Of a stretch of 33,212 nucleotides of DNA, positions 1 to 7,885 are shown in pieces. Within the stretch, counting starts at the first letter, position 1. Each line of letters opens with the position of its first letter. The translations under genes and the position numbers were made by a program. The stretch is from contig JALSHF010000014.1 of NCBI GenBank assembly GCA_026982375.1, positions 1-33,212 of the forward strand. The letters run 5' to 3'. The notes beneath the pieces are model-generated. The model was not told where the DNA came from, did no database searches, and saw nothing but the letters and a program-made list of their open reading frames with translations. The DNA is from Emcibacter sp. GTDB lineage: Bacteria > Pseudomonadota > Alphaproteobacteria > Sphingomonadales > Emcibacteraceae.

Positions 1-2
1 TG

Positions 3-329
3 CAGGGCGGTGAAATTTATATCCCGAAAATCCCCAGCATGAAAGTAAGCGATATGGCACGCTGCCTTGCCCCGGATCTAGAGCTTCGGGAAACAGGTAT
101 TCGCCCCGGTGAAAAGCTGCATGAACAGATGATTACCCGGGATGATGGCCGCCAGACAATCGCCTTGGAAGACCGCTATATCATTACGCCGCAATTCAGA
201 TTTTGGTCAGATAAATATTATACGGATCATGATGCGACGCATGTGGCGGAAGATTTTGATTATTCCAGTGATACAAATAAAGAATGGCTGGATGATGCCC
301 ATTTCCGTGAGCTGTTAACGAGGATATGA
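3..329 (+). CDS. pseB: PseB, UDP-N-acetylglucosamine 4,6-dehydratase (inverting), C-terminal part only
   Basis: The reading frame is open from the window edge and gives the last 108 residues; the N-terminal Rossmann part lies outside. The visible stretch GGEIYIPKIPSMKVSDMA followed by GIRPGEKLHEQMI is the characteristic C-terminal signature of PseB/FlmA short-chain dehydratases. PseB removes water from UDP-GlcNAc with C5 inversion, the first step of cytoplasmic pseudaminic acid synthesis, the sugar that decorates many flagellins. The stop codon overlaps the pseC start as ATGA, so the two genes are translationally coupled. Two flagellin genes 4.6 kb downstream fit a flagellin glycosylation role. 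An FnlA/WbpM-type dehydratase is a less likely alternative, because PseC follows directly. Confidence 0.93.
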   Translation, partial: QGGEIYIPKIPSMKVSDMARCLAPDLELRETGIRPGEKLHEQMITRDDGRQTIALEDRYIITPQFRFWSDKYYTDHDATHVAEDFDYSSDTNKEWLDDAHFRELLTRI

Positions 330-1546
330 CCTTGAGGGATCATAAATACTTGCCTTATGGCCGGCAATGTCTTGATGATGATGATATCAGGGCCGTTGTG
401 GACGTCTTGCAGGGTGACTGGTTGACGACAGGGCCGACCATTCAAAAATTCGAAGATAAATTACGTCAAACTGTAAAATCTGATTATGCGGTATCCTGTT
501 CGAGCGGTACGGCGGCGCTTCACATGGCTTATATGGCGCTGGATATAGGGACGGGTGACCGGGTTATTGTGCCGGCCATCAGTTTCGTTGCGACGGCGAA
601 TGCGGCGGTATATTGCGGCGCAGATATTCTATTTGCTGATGTTGATCCGGATACGGGCATGATGCGCGCGCAGGATGTGGTGGGTTTGATAGAAAATTTA
701 AGCCCCGAAGAGCTTCAGTCTGTCGCTGCCATAACGCCGGTTAATCTGACCGGCGAAGTCGCCGAAATTGAGGCCATCAGCATGATCGCCAAGAAATATG
801 GCTGGAAGATGATTGTTGATAGCTGCCATGCTTTGGGCAGCATATATCTGTCGCGTGATGGAGAAAATATTACCGTAGGCGACTGTTATTTCTCAGATAT
901 GGAGGTTTTTTCCTTTCATCCGGTCAAGACCATCGCCATGGGCGAGGGCGGGGCGGTTACGACCAATGATCAAGCGTTATATGACAGGCTTTGTCTCCTG
1001 CGAAATCATGGTATTGAAAGGGACGCGGAAAAATGGGTTTCGGCATCCCATAGCGAAATAGAGAAGCCGCCGCCATGGGCTTATGAAATGCAAATTCTGG
1101 GGTATAATTATCGCCAAAGTGATATTCACTGCGCCCTTGGGCTAAGCCAGCTAAATAAATTATCTGAATTTACGGATCACCGGCGCCGCCTTGTGGCGAA
1201 ATATGATCAATCTTTGAAAGGCTTGTCTGTATATCTAAAGCCAATGGAGTCTGCGCGCGGCGGCAGCGCGGCGCGGCATCTTTATGTGGTTTTGATTGAT
1301 TTTAAGGCGCTGGGCGTTTCGCGCCTTGACTTTGTCCGTGAATTATCATCCCGGAATGTGGGCAGTCAGGTTCATTATATTCCCATCTATGCCCATCCTT
1401 TTTATCGGGAAAAATATGGCCCGCAAACAAGGCCCGGCGCGGAAGAATATTACGCCCGCACGTTGTCCCTGCCCTTGCATGTGAATATGACACCGGATGA
1501 TGTGGATTATGTGATTGCGCAAATAGCAGATATCGTTACCAGATGA
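326..1546 (+). CDS. pseC: PseC, UDP-4-amino-4,6-dideoxy-AltNAc transaminase
   Basis: This 406-residue protein belongs to the DegT/DnrJ/EryC1/StrS PLP-dependent aminotransferases and acts on the PseB product, adding the 4-amino group. The PLP lysine is K201 in FSFHPVKTIAMGEGG, and the cofactor-contacting DSCHALG follows D165. SSGTAALHMA (residues 59-68) is the phosphate-binding loop. VFSFHPVK and DSCHALGS are typical of the PseC subgroup. Its length is slightly above the usual 380-390. The start overlaps the pseB stop (ATGA) and its own stop overlaps the next start in the same way, so this is a tight operon. Function is secure at the family level; the exact sugar stereochemistry is inferred from pairing with PseB. 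Confidence 0.93.
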   Translation: MTLRDHKYLPYGRQCLDDDDIRAVVDVLQGDWLTTGPTIQKFEDKLRQTVKSDYAVSCSSGTAALHMAYMALDIGTGDRVIVPAISFVATANAAVYCGADILFADVDPDTGMMRAQDVVGLIENLSPEELQSVAAITPVNLTGEVAEIEAISMIAKKYGWKMIVDSCHALGSIYLSRDGENITVGDCYFSDMEVFSFHPVKTIAMGEGGAVTTNDQALYDRLCLLRNHGIERDAEKWVSASHSEIEKPPPWAYEMQILGYNYRQSDIHCALGLSQLNKLSEFTDHRRRLVAKYDQSLKGLSVYLKPMESARGGSAARHLYVVLIDFKALGVSRLDFVRELSSRNVGSQVHYIPIYAHPFYREKYGPQTRPGAEEYYARTLSLPLHVNMTPDDVDYVIAQIADIVTR

Positions 1547-2304
1547 CACAGAAACCTCGCATTGTTGCCACCATTGAAGCCCGTATGACGTCTTCTCGTT
1601 TGCCCGGAAAAATGATGTTGACGTGCCTTGATAAAACGATGCTTGAGCATATGGTCGCGCGCGTAAAGCGGGCAAGCTGCCTTGATGATATTGTCATTGC
1701 GACGACCCTCAATGATACAGATGATGTGATTGCAGAGGAAGCCGCAAGACTGAATGTAAAATGCTTTCGCGGCAGTGAGGATAATGTCATGTCGCGGGTA
1801 CTCGGCGCGGCGCAGGCGTTTAAAGCAGACATCATTGTTGAATTGACCGGTGATTGCCCTTTGATGGATCCGGCACTTATTGATCACGCGGCGGTGCAAT
1901 ATTCAACCAGCGGCGTTGATTATCTGAGCAATCTTGATATTGCAGAATTTAAAGCGGGGTTGGCCCATCCTTTGGGCTATGCGGTGCAGGTTTTCAGCAC
2001 GCCTGTCTTGGCGGATGCTTACGCCCGGACAGAAGACCCTCTGGATTATGAGCATGTCAGCCGTTATCTATACCAGACGCCAGAACGCTACAGCGTGAAA
2101 TATTTACCGACACCAATTTCTCAGCGCGGGCCGGCAATGTCGGTCACGCTGGATACCTGGCTGGATTTTCAGGTTATCTGTCATATTCTAAAAGCGCTCA
2201 CCCCGAAAAATCCAGATTTCACCATAGAAGATGTGGTAAGATTCCTAAACCAGAATCCTGAAATCAGGCTCATTAATCAGGATGTTGACCAGATAAGGAA
2301 ATGA
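1543..2304 (+). CDS. SpsF/COG1861-family nucleotidyltransferase, possibly CMP-sugar forming
   Basis: This 253-residue protein is of the CTP_transf_3 (CMP-KDO/CMP-NeuAc synthetase-like) fold. The nucleotide-binding loop is IEARMTSSRLPGK (residues 11-23) and the metal-binding motif is ELTGDCPLMDP (100-110), with the acidic D104. The N-terminus matches the SpsF branch (ARM-S-RLPGK) rather than classical PseF (IPARGGSKRIPRKN). The protein could activate the pseudaminic acid made by the pathway or attach another nucleotide to a related sugar; the donor is not readable from sequence. The ATGA overlap with pseC couples their translation. Homologues are often labelled glycosyltransferase family protein, which may mislead about the reaction. 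Confidence 0.78.
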   Translation: MTQKPRIVATIEARMTSSRLPGKMMLTCLDKTMLEHMVARVKRASCLDDIVIATTLNDTDDVIAEEAARLNVKCFRGSEDNVMSRVLGAAQAFKADIIVELTGDCPLMDPALIDHAAVQYSTSGVDYLSNLDIAEFKAGLAHPLGYAVQVFSTPVLADAYARTEDPLDYEHVSRYLYQTPERYSVKYLPTPISQRGPAMSVTLDTWLDFQVICHILKALTPKNPDFTIEDVVRFLNQNPEIRLINQDVDQIRK

Positions 2305-2317
2305 CAAAGGTATCGCG

Positions 2318-3262
2318 ATGACAGAAAGCCAGAATTTTTCTCTGTTGATTATCGGTTGCGGGGCCATTGCGGGCGGGTATGATCAGGACGATATTGATGG
2401 CCCGAATATCTTGACCCATGCCAAGGCTTTTAAAAGTCATACGGGCTTTGATCTTGCAGGCTGCCTTGATACGGATTTGAAAACCGCGCAGAATTTTGCC
2501 GATATCTGGGGGGTGGACAAGGCCTATGAAAGCCTTGAGCAGGCCATGCGAGACCGGAATTTCGATATTGTTTCTGTTTGCACGCCTGCGCCCAGCCATG
2601 AAATATATCTGCGGAAATTACAAAATTATAACGTCCGGCTTATTTTCTGCGAAAAACCCATTGCCGATAACTTAAAGGCGGCCCGCGAAATAGCCGCCTT
2701 CTATCCGGATAATATGGCGGTGAATTATATCAGGCGTTTTGACCCTGAAATCAGGCAGATCGTTAAAAATATTCAAGATAATAAATACGGCTGCTTCATA
2801 GCTGGAAAGGCGCACTATAATAAGGGCCTGTATAATAATGGCTCCCACATGACCGATCTTATCCATATGCTGTTGGGGCCTGTCACGGTTAAGGCCGCCT
2901 CAGAAATCATATATGATTTCTGGCCGGACGACCCAACCATATCCGCCAGGCTCGAAACGGTGAATGGGGGCCAAATAGATTTGATTGGCTCGGACATGCG
3001 AACGGGCATGATTTTTGACCTTGAGCTTATTTTTGATCAAGCCATAATCAGCCTGACTGATTTTAGCCAGACGATAGCGGTTAAGCCCAAAGTTGGTTCT
3101 GAAAAAATCATTAAAAGAACGCAGAACAGGGAAATGTTCAATGCGGCATCCAATATTTATGATCATTTAACGCGGGGCGCGGCATTACAGTCAAAAGCCG
3201 GTAACGGTTTACTTGCGCTCGAAACATGCGATCATATTCGCAGAATGGCCGGACTGTCATGA
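2318..3262 (+). CDS. Gfo/Idh/MocA-family oxidoreductase
   Basis: This 314-residue NAD(P)-dependent oxidoreductase has an N-terminal Rossmann fold (GCGAIAGGYD, residues 13-22) and the family motif CEKPIADN (111-118), in which K113 is the usual catalytic and cofactor-contacting lysine. YNKGLYNNGSHMTDL further on supplies the histidine region of the substrate pocket. Relatives oxidise or epimerise sugar hydroxyls, often on UDP- or CMP-linked sugars. It begins 13 bases after the previous stop and its own stop overlaps the next start (ATGA), so it belongs to the glycan operon. Inference: it tailors the nonulosonic acid or a linked residue. It is not a core enzyme of the known pseudaminic acid pathway. 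Confidence 0.82.
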   Translation: MTESQNFSLLIIGCGAIAGGYDQDDIDGPNILTHAKAFKSHTGFDLAGCLDTDLKTAQNFADIWGVDKAYESLEQAMRDRNFDIVSVCTPAPSHEIYLRKLQNYNVRLIFCEKPIADNLKAAREIAAFYPDNMAVNYIRRFDPEIRQIVKNIQDNKYGCFIAGKAHYNKGLYNNGSHMTDLIHMLLGPVTVKAASEIIYDFWPDDPTISARLETVNGGQIDLIGSDMRTGMIFDLELIFDQAIISLTDFSQTIAVKPKVGSEKIIKRTQNREMFNAASNIYDHLTRGAALQSKAGNGLLALETCDHIRRMAGLS

Positions 3263-4260
3263 GCCGCATTCTGTTTTTCAGTCGTGACCCCGGCGGCACC
3301 AACCAGCTGGTTGCCCTCAGGTCAATATTATCTGAACAAACAGGGGAGCATAAAGATCACCCCCTGTTTGATCGCTTAAATATATCGGGCAGGCCCGATA
3401 TTATTGTGACAGCCAAGGATTATGCCCATGTCATATGGCGGCAAAATGGGTTTGAGGCTCTGGATTGGCCAACTCTATCGTCAGAAGAGGAGGTTGCCGA
3501 TTATTTGGCCGGTTTTTCGCCGGATCACATTATAACAAGCACCTGCCATGTGGATGACCGGACGGAACAGATGGTGTGGCGCGCGGCCCGGCGGCTTGGG
3601 ATCAAAGTGACAGCCTTTCTGGATTCACATCATAATATTGCGGTGCGTTTCAAGGATGATCAGGGCGAAGTGACTTTGCCGGATCAAATATCGGTGATAG
3701 ATGAGGCAGCAATTCCGGCGCTGCTTTCCCTTGGGTTTGGCGAGCATAATATTTTTATTTCCGGGGATTTATACCAGAATTACTTTATGAACCGTAAAAG
3801 GGATAAAAGCCTCGCGGCCTGCAAATGGGGGGCGGAAAAAGGGGAAAGCCTTATTTTATTTGCCTCCGACTATATCCATGAAATGCAGGCTATGGGCTTT
3901 ACATTCGAGGTGACGGAATTCGAATGTCTTGATCGCCTGATTGATATCTTAAACGCGGGTGAGGGGCGGAAATATCTGAAGGGGCATTGCGGGCCCTATC
4001 GTTTGATCATTCGGCCTCACCCAAAGGATACGCCCGGAAAATATGATGATTATCCGCGAAGAAGCACGCGAGATTTGGTCATCGTGATCAGCACAACAGG
4101 GGCGTCTCTTGAGGCGGTTATGTCGGCTGATCTGGTGGCGGGCCTTGGCTCGTCACTGCTCAATGAGGCGAAAGCCTTGGGCGTGGATATTCTGGCGCTT
4201 GGCCCGTTGGCTAAAAAAATGGTCAGGAACCGTAAAGATTCTCAAAAAACAATCTCATAA
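3259..4260 (+). CDS. Unassigned GT-B-fold-like protein of the flagellar glycan cluster
   Basis: This is a 333-residue protein of unknown function. The start at 3259 was chosen over an in-frame ATG at 3226 because it forms an ATGA overlap with the preceding stop. The N-terminus SRDPGGTNQLVALRSIL looks like the first strand and glycine loop of a GT-B or UDP-GlcNAc 2-epimerase-like fold. LIIRPHPKDTP (residues 250-260) and SADLVAGLGSSLLNEAKALG (289-308) resemble the C-terminal nucleotide-sugar half of such proteins (RPHP, then a Ser-Ser-LL-EA helix). It has no signal peptide or membrane segment. It could be a PseG-like hydrolase substitute or a transferase acting on flagellin; I cannot choose. 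Its 3' end overlaps the GNAT gene on the other strand by 38 bases. Confidence 0.7.
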   Translation: MSRILFFSRDPGGTNQLVALRSILSEQTGEHKDHPLFDRLNISGRPDIIVTAKDYAHVIWRQNGFEALDWPTLSSEEEVADYLAGFSPDHIITSTCHVDDRTEQMVWRAARRLGIKVTAFLDSHHNIAVRFKDDQGEVTLPDQISVIDEAAIPALLSLGFGEHNIFISGDLYQNYFMNRKRDKSLAACKWGAEKGESLILFASDYIHEMQAMGFTFEVTEFECLDRLIDILNAGEGRKYLKGHCGPYRLIIRPHPKDTPGKYDDYPRRSTRDLVIVISTTGASLEAVMSADLVAGLGSSLLNEAKALGVDILALGPLAKKMVRNRKDSQKTIS

Positions 4261-4906
4261 TTTCAGTGCGGTTTTCAAGGCCCCTCTGCGCGAGCAGGCC
4301 CTTAAAGTCCGCGCTGCAAATATTGCCGCCCCGTTGTTTTTGCAGATCGTAAAATCTTTCTGATGTTATGGCATAGCTTGCAACGTCGTATTTTTCGCCG
4401 TTCCGGGCAGCATAATGCTGGTGATAACCCTCCAGTTGATAACCGATCAATTCCAGGCTATTCATCCATTGCCACAGATCTGTATGCTGCGCGCCGGAAA
4501 TTCTTTGAAGATTTAACCGGTCGAAGGCATGTTTGGTGAGCAAGGCCACAGATTCCAAAGCGGCACCCTTGATGGATCTGTCCCCGAAAACGATGCTGAG
4601 TTCCGCAGAACGTGTGACGGGGTTGATGAATTTCAGGCAAAGCACGCCGATATGCCGGGACGTCTTTTTGTCAAGAACAACCAATAATAACGAGGTGGGG
4701 TCGGCCATTTCACGGGAAATAATTTCCGCTTGCTGCGCCTTGTTCACGGGGAATCTGCCGTGAATCAGATATTGTGTGGTGACCGGGTCATTGAACCAGC
4801 TATGCCAATGGCCTTTGATAATATCCTGTTCGATATTGGGCTGGCGAAGCGTAACAATGGCCCCTTCCAGAAAAATATCGTCATCTTGTGGGTTATGGTC
4901 TGTCAT
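4223..4906 (-). CDS. GNAT-family N-acetyltransferase, PseH/FlmH-like
   Basis: This 227-residue protein has an RimJ/RimL-type GNAT pattern: an opening substrate strand (VTLRQPNIEQD), an SLLLVVLDKKTSRHIGVLCL strand pair, SAELSIVFGD, a helix ALLTKHAFDRLNLQRI, and a tail with a long GYQLEGYHQHYA segment. The helix after SIVFGD lacks a clean Gly-x-Gly acetyl-CoA loop (GDRSIKGAALES). By context it could be the 4-amino acetyltransferase PseH/FlmH of pseudaminic acid synthesis. An AGGGGAC ribosome site precedes the ATG. The gene converges on the GT-B-like gene with a 38-base overlap of coding ends. The final 20 or so residues (ENRTEIMRLFFENLYGS) are coded in that overlap. Confidence 0.78.
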   Translation of the reverse strand: MTDHNPQDDDIFLEGAIVTLRQPNIEQDIIKGHWHSWFNDPVTTQYLIHGRFPVNKAQQAEIISREMADPTSLLLVVLDKKTSRHIGVLCLKFINPVTRSAELSIVFGDRSIKGAALESVALLTKHAFDRLNLQRISGAQHTDLWQWMNSLELIGYQLEGYHQHYAARNGEKYDVASYAITSERFYDLQKQRGGNICSADFKGLLAQRGLENRTEIMRLFFENLYGS

Positions 4907-4976
4907 AAAACGTCCCCTGTGTATTTATCGATATTAAGGTAGCATAGACCTCAAAAAAGAAAAGACCAATAATGAG

Positions 4977-5804
4977 TTAGCCAAAGATGCTCAAAATTGA
5001 TTGCGGGGCTTGATTGGCGATGGATAGCGCCTGTATGCCGAGCTGCTGTTTAACTTGCAGAGCCTGCAGGTTGGCGCTTTCCTTGGCCAGATTGGCATCC
5101 ACCAGATTGCCAATGCCGATTTCAATGGTGTCGGAGATTTTATCGGCAAATATCCGCTGGGTTTCCAGGGATTTTGATCCGGCGCCAAGTTTGGTCAAGG
5201 TCACGCTTACAGCGGCAAGAGAGGCTGATACCGCCGCAAGAGCGACAGAGGCGAGGGCGAGTGTTGAAATGCCCTGCGCTGCGGTAATGCTAATGTTGCC
5301 GCCGCCCAATGTCAGATTTTGATGCGCAATTGAGATGGTTTGGCTCGCGCTGGGATTGGTGATGGCGACTATGGCATCCGTCCCGGCGTCAAGTATATTC
5401 GTGCCATTGAATTCCGCGTTATTCACAATGATGGAGATTTGATCTCTTAAGGCCTCAAAATCTTCATTCAGGGCTGTCCGGCTTGTGGCATCAAGTCCGG
5501 CATCCGCCGCCGCAACCGTCTTTTCTTTCATCTCAATAAGCAGATCTGAAATAGCCCCGGCAGCGGCAAGGGCAATATCGGCAATACTGATGGAACGATC
5601 CAGACTTTGCTTGACCGCATTATACCCTTTCAGATCAGCGCGAAGCTTCTGGGCAATGGAAAATATGGCGGCATTATCCTTGGGCGATGAAACCTTAAGG
5701 CCGGTATTAATACGATTCTGTACTGTTTCCAATTGGGATGTCGTTTTATTGAGGTTGAAAAGTGCCGACAGGGCAATCGCATTGGTATTTACAGAAAAGG
5801 CCAT
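4977..5804 (-). CDS. Flagellin, downstream copy of a tandem pair
   Basis: This is a 275-residue flagellin. The start at 5804 (MAFSVNTNAIALSAL) is preferred to an upstream ATG at 5876 because it begins exactly at the conserved D0 helix and is preceded by AGGATC. Residues 1-135 form the N-terminal D0/D1 helices (GLKVSSPKDNAAIFSIAQ; SLDRSISIADIALAAAGAI); residues 200-275 form the C-terminal D1/D0 helices, ending in QLGIQALSIANQAPQSILSIFG. The middle is very short, so the surface D2/D3 domains are absent, as in many alphaproteobacterial flagellins. Relative to its neighbour, the section around residues 175-205 differs most and is Ala/Val/Leu rich. No separate -24/-12 promoter is visible in the 128-base gap, so it is probably read from the upstream copy. 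Confidence 0.94.
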   Translation of the reverse strand: MAFSVNTNAIALSALFNLNKTTSQLETVQNRINTGLKVSSPKDNAAIFSIAQKLRADLKGYNAVKQSLDRSISIADIALAAAGAISDLLIEMKEKTVAAADAGLDATSRTALNEDFEALRDQISIIVNNAEFNGTNILDAGTDAIVAITNPSASQTISIAHQNLTLGGGNISITAAQGISTLALASVALAAVSASLAAVSVTLTKLGAGSKSLETQRIFADKISDTIEIGIGNLVDANLAKESANLQALQVKQQLGIQALSIANQAPQSILSIFG

Positions 5805-5932
5805 ATTCTTGATCCTGTTAATCTTACATAAAGTATGTTTTTTATTATAGCTGTTGACCGGAAGGGTCATTTTCAATGAAGCAGACCACTTCCGATCAGA
5901 AGCTATTCAGAATGCGGGCGGTGGTATATCGC

Positions 5933-6763
5933 TTAACCGCCGAATAGACTTAAGATTGACTGCGGCGCCTGATTGGCAATGGATAGCGCCTGAATACCAA
6001 GCTGTTGCTTCACCTGCAGCGATTGCAAATTGGCGCTTTCCTTGGCCATATTGGCATCTACCAGATTACCGATCCCAACTTCAATGGTATCTGAAATCTT
6101 ATCCGCAAATGCCCGCTGAGATTCCAGGGCTTTCCCGCCAGCACCCAATTTGGTCAGAACCGCATTGACCAGCGCCAGCGAGTTGTCAATATCGGTCAGA
6201 GCACTTGCCGCGAGGGTCTGTGTCGTAATGGTTTGCGCCGCCGTGATCGTTACATTGCCGCCGCCCAATGTCAGATTTTGATGGGGAATGGTAATGGTCT
6301 GTGATGCGTTGGGGTTGGTGATGGCCACAATGGCATCTGTGCCCGCGTCAATCAAATTGGTGCCGTTAAATTCGGAATTGGCCACAATGATCGTGATTTG
6401 ATCCCGCAGCGCCTCAAAATCCTCATTCAGGGCTGTCCGGCTGGTGACATCAAGTCCGGCATCCGCCGCCGCAACAGCCTTTTCTTTCATTTCAATGAGT
6501 AGATCTGAAATGGCCCCGGCAGCGGCCAGCGCAATGTCAGTTGTACTGATGGAGCGATCCAGACTTTGCTTGACCGCATTATAGCCCCTTAAGTCCGCGC
6601 GCAGTTTCTGAGCGATTGAAAAAATCGCCGCATTATCCTTCGCAGAAGAAATTTTTAAACCGGTATTAATCCGGGTCTGGGTGGTTTCCAGATCCTTTGT
6701 TGTACTGTTCAAATTAAGCAGAGCCGACAGGGCACTGGCATTTGTATTTACTGAGAAAGACAT
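5933..6763 (-). CDS. Flagellin, upstream copy of a tandem pair
   Basis: This is a 276-residue flagellin beginning MSFSVNTNASALSALLNLN after an AAAGGAAAG ribosome site. D0/D1 helices lie at both ends and there is only a small linker in the middle (TNPNASQTITIPHQNLTLGGG). It closely matches the downstream copy over most of its length, so the pair arose by tandem duplication. Secreted through the flagellar export gate encoded elsewhere in this window, it polymerises into the filament. Ser/Thr-rich positions in the central region are the usual sites for pseudaminic acid, but no specific site can be assigned. A clear sigma-54 promoter lies about 70-90 bases upstream. Confidence 0.95.
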   Translation of the reverse strand: MSFSVNTNASALSALLNLNSTTKDLETTQTRINTGLKISSAKDNAAIFSIAQKLRADLRGYNAVKQSLDRSISTTDIALAAAGAISDLLIEMKEKAVAAADAGLDVTSRTALNEDFEALRDQITIIVANSEFNGTNLIDAGTDAIVAITNPNASQTITIPHQNLTLGGGNVTITAAQTITTQTLAASALTDIDNSLALVNAVLTKLGAGGKALESQRAFADKISDTIEVGIGNLVDANMAKESANLQSLQVKQQLGIQALSIANQAPQSILSLFGG

Positions 6764-6834
6764 CTAGCTTTCCTTTCATGAGTTGCATTCTGAATATGTC
6801 GTATCCCACATACGGGATATACCAATTAATAAAA

Positions 6835-6850
6835 TGCAAGAGATGTGCCA
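6835..6850 (-). promoter_or_regulatory. Sigma-54 (-24/-12) promoter of the flagellin genes
   Basis: Read on the minus strand the sequence is TGGCAC-ATCTC-TTGCA, an exact match to the RpoN consensus, with GG and GC separated by exactly ten bases. Transcription would start near 6825, giving a leader of about 60 bases before the ATG at 6763. Sigma-54 control of flagellins is known in Caulobacter, where FlbD is the activator. Confidence 0.9.
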
Positions 6851-6985
6851 GTTTTTTAATTTCCATAAGTCTATGAAAAGTAAAGATAAATTTGGAATAT
6901 TTTTAGATCATGATGGATTTGAAGGAAGATTCTGCCATCAACTAGGCAAAGCTTGCAGCAGGGTTTTCTACATCCGTATTTCAAA

Positions 6986-7011
6986 GCGCAGAGGATTATC
7001 CTTTGCGGGTA
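6986..7011. promoter_or_regulatory. Candidate FlbD-type enhancer dyad upstream of the flagellin promoter
   Basis: The plus strand reads GCGCAGAGGATTATCC then TTTGCGGGTA, a dyad with CGCA/TGCG outer and GGAT/ATCC inner arms. It lies about 135-160 bases upstream of the -24 element, a normal enhancer distance for a sigma-54 activator. Related GCAGAG...TTGC(C/G) blocks occur upstream of the flgI and flgF sigma-54 promoters in the same orientation. Assignment to FlbD is inference. Confidence 0.5.
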
Positions 7012-7086
7012 ATTTTATTGAGCCAAAAATTTTATGACATTAAAAAAATCACGGATCATCTGCGCAGATAAGATGTTTTTGAAAGG

Positions 7087-7557
7087 TTAAATAGTTTGAT
7101 TTAACGTGATGGACGTAGGGGATTTATTGACAGATTGTGCGCCATTGGCGCCGTAACGGGCCGCCTGATTTTGGGTTTTGATCACTTCATGGCTGATGGC
7201 CTGAATCATATTTTCTGATATTGTCTTCAGGCTTTTGACCAGACGGGTATGCCGCGTTAGAACGGTTTGAAAAAGGCGGGATTCTTGCTTCAGGCTGCGT
7301 ACTGCTGTTCCATTGCCGCTGGCAGGCAAGCCCCCGCGCGCGCCCAATTCAGACATTTCTTTATGATAGGCGGCCATGAGCTGATTTTTAAGCGGCAAGA
7401 GTTTTTCCATTTCCTTGGGCCGATTGGTTTGCAGCAAGATGATTTCGTCAGAAATGACTTTTGTGAGGTCCTTGGTTGTCTGGATGAGCGGGGCTAAAAG
7501 ACTGTGATTTTCTGAAGCCTCAGGAAAAGAATTTTCGTTGTTTGGCATGTTAATCAT
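7087..7557 (-). CDS. flgN: FlgN/FlbY-type flagellar export chaperone
   Basis: This 156-residue, mostly helical protein has no signal peptide. The segment from about residue 19 to 65 (SLLAPLIQTTKDLTKVISDE through LKNQLMAAYHKEMSELGARG) has the FlgN-like first long helix, with the acidic and Leu pattern followed by KNQLMAAY; a second long helix spans residues 85-135. FlgN binds hook-associated proteins FlgK/FlgL before export; the Caulobacter relative is FlbY. The ATG at 7557 overlaps the flgJ stop by eight bases and has AGGAA five bases upstream; an ATG at 7548 is possible. Place in flgI-flgJ-flgN supports the call; sequence identity in this family is low. Confidence 0.75.
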   Translation of the reverse strand: MINMPNNENSFPEASENHSLLAPLIQTTKDLTKVISDEIILLQTNRPKEMEKLLPLKNQLMAAYHKEMSELGARGGLPASGNGTAVRSLKQESRLFQTVLTRHTRLVKSLKTISENMIQAISHEVIKTQNQAARYGANGAQSVNKSPTSITLNQTI

Positions 7558-7885
7558 TCACTTCCTGCGTTTTTAAGATTTCCCGGTAGACTGAATCGGA
7601 AAGCCCGATGCCGCCATTGGCCGCTATTTGATTGGCAATTTGCTCACTCAGAAGATCCTGAAAGACTTCTTCACCCTGCCCGCCGCCAAATGGCCCATCA
7701 GACTTTATATCCATGGACATGCTTTTCAGGATTTGCGCCAGAAAAACAGCTTCAAAAGTTTCGGCCGTTTCCCACGCTTTTCTTTCAAAGGCAGTGGAAG
7801 GCTGAGCTTGCCTGGTCTTGGCGATTGCCGGATTTTGCTGTAGCTGGGGCTGCTGGCTTTGTATGTTAAGGAATTTTAAATCCAT
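7550..7885 (-). CDS. flgJ: FlgJ-type rod-binding protein, single domain
   Basis: This 111-residue protein contains only the rod-binding domain. ETFEAVFLAQILKSMS, then GPFGGGQGEEVFQDLLSEQIANQIA and GGIGLSDSVYREI, match the N-terminal half of enterobacterial FlgJ. The C-terminal muramidase domain of that protein is absent, which is normal in alphaproteobacteria, where a separate lytic enzyme opens the peptidoglycan. The ATG at 7885 shares a base with the flgI stop (TGATG); a GTG one codon upstream is also possible. It is needed for rod assembly in the periplasm. Confidence 0.9.
   Translation of the reverse strand: MDLKFLNIQSQQPQLQQNPAIAKTRQAQPSTAFERKAWETAETFEAVFLAQILKSMSMDIKSDGPFGGGQGEEVFQDLLSEQIANQIAANGGIGLSDSVYREILKTQEVND

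Larger units (their letters stand above)
6764..7086. other. Flagellin upstream regulatory region (323 bases, no convincing gene)
   Basis: The stretch between the flagellin start and the flgN stop contains a sigma-54 promoter (6835-6850) and, farther upstream, a GGAT/ATCC-centred dyad (6986-7011). It is AT rich. An 84-codon plus-strand frame at 6783-7037 runs through both elements, has no recognisable domain and no good ribosome site, and is treated as chance. Confidence 0.7.

Noticed and set aside
5805-5876. 24-residue N-terminal extension of the downstream flagellin
   Set aside because: Flagellins begin at the D0 helix (MAFSVNT), and the internal ATG has its own ribosome site.
5917-5941. 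GGCGGT/ACCGCC hairpin at the end of the upstream flagellin gene as a terminator
   Set aside because: Six pairs with a long loop and no T-run; it is too weak to call.
6783-7037. 84-codon plus-strand frame upstream of the flagellins
   Set aside because: It runs through the sigma-54 promoter and the dyad, has no known domain and no good ribosome site.
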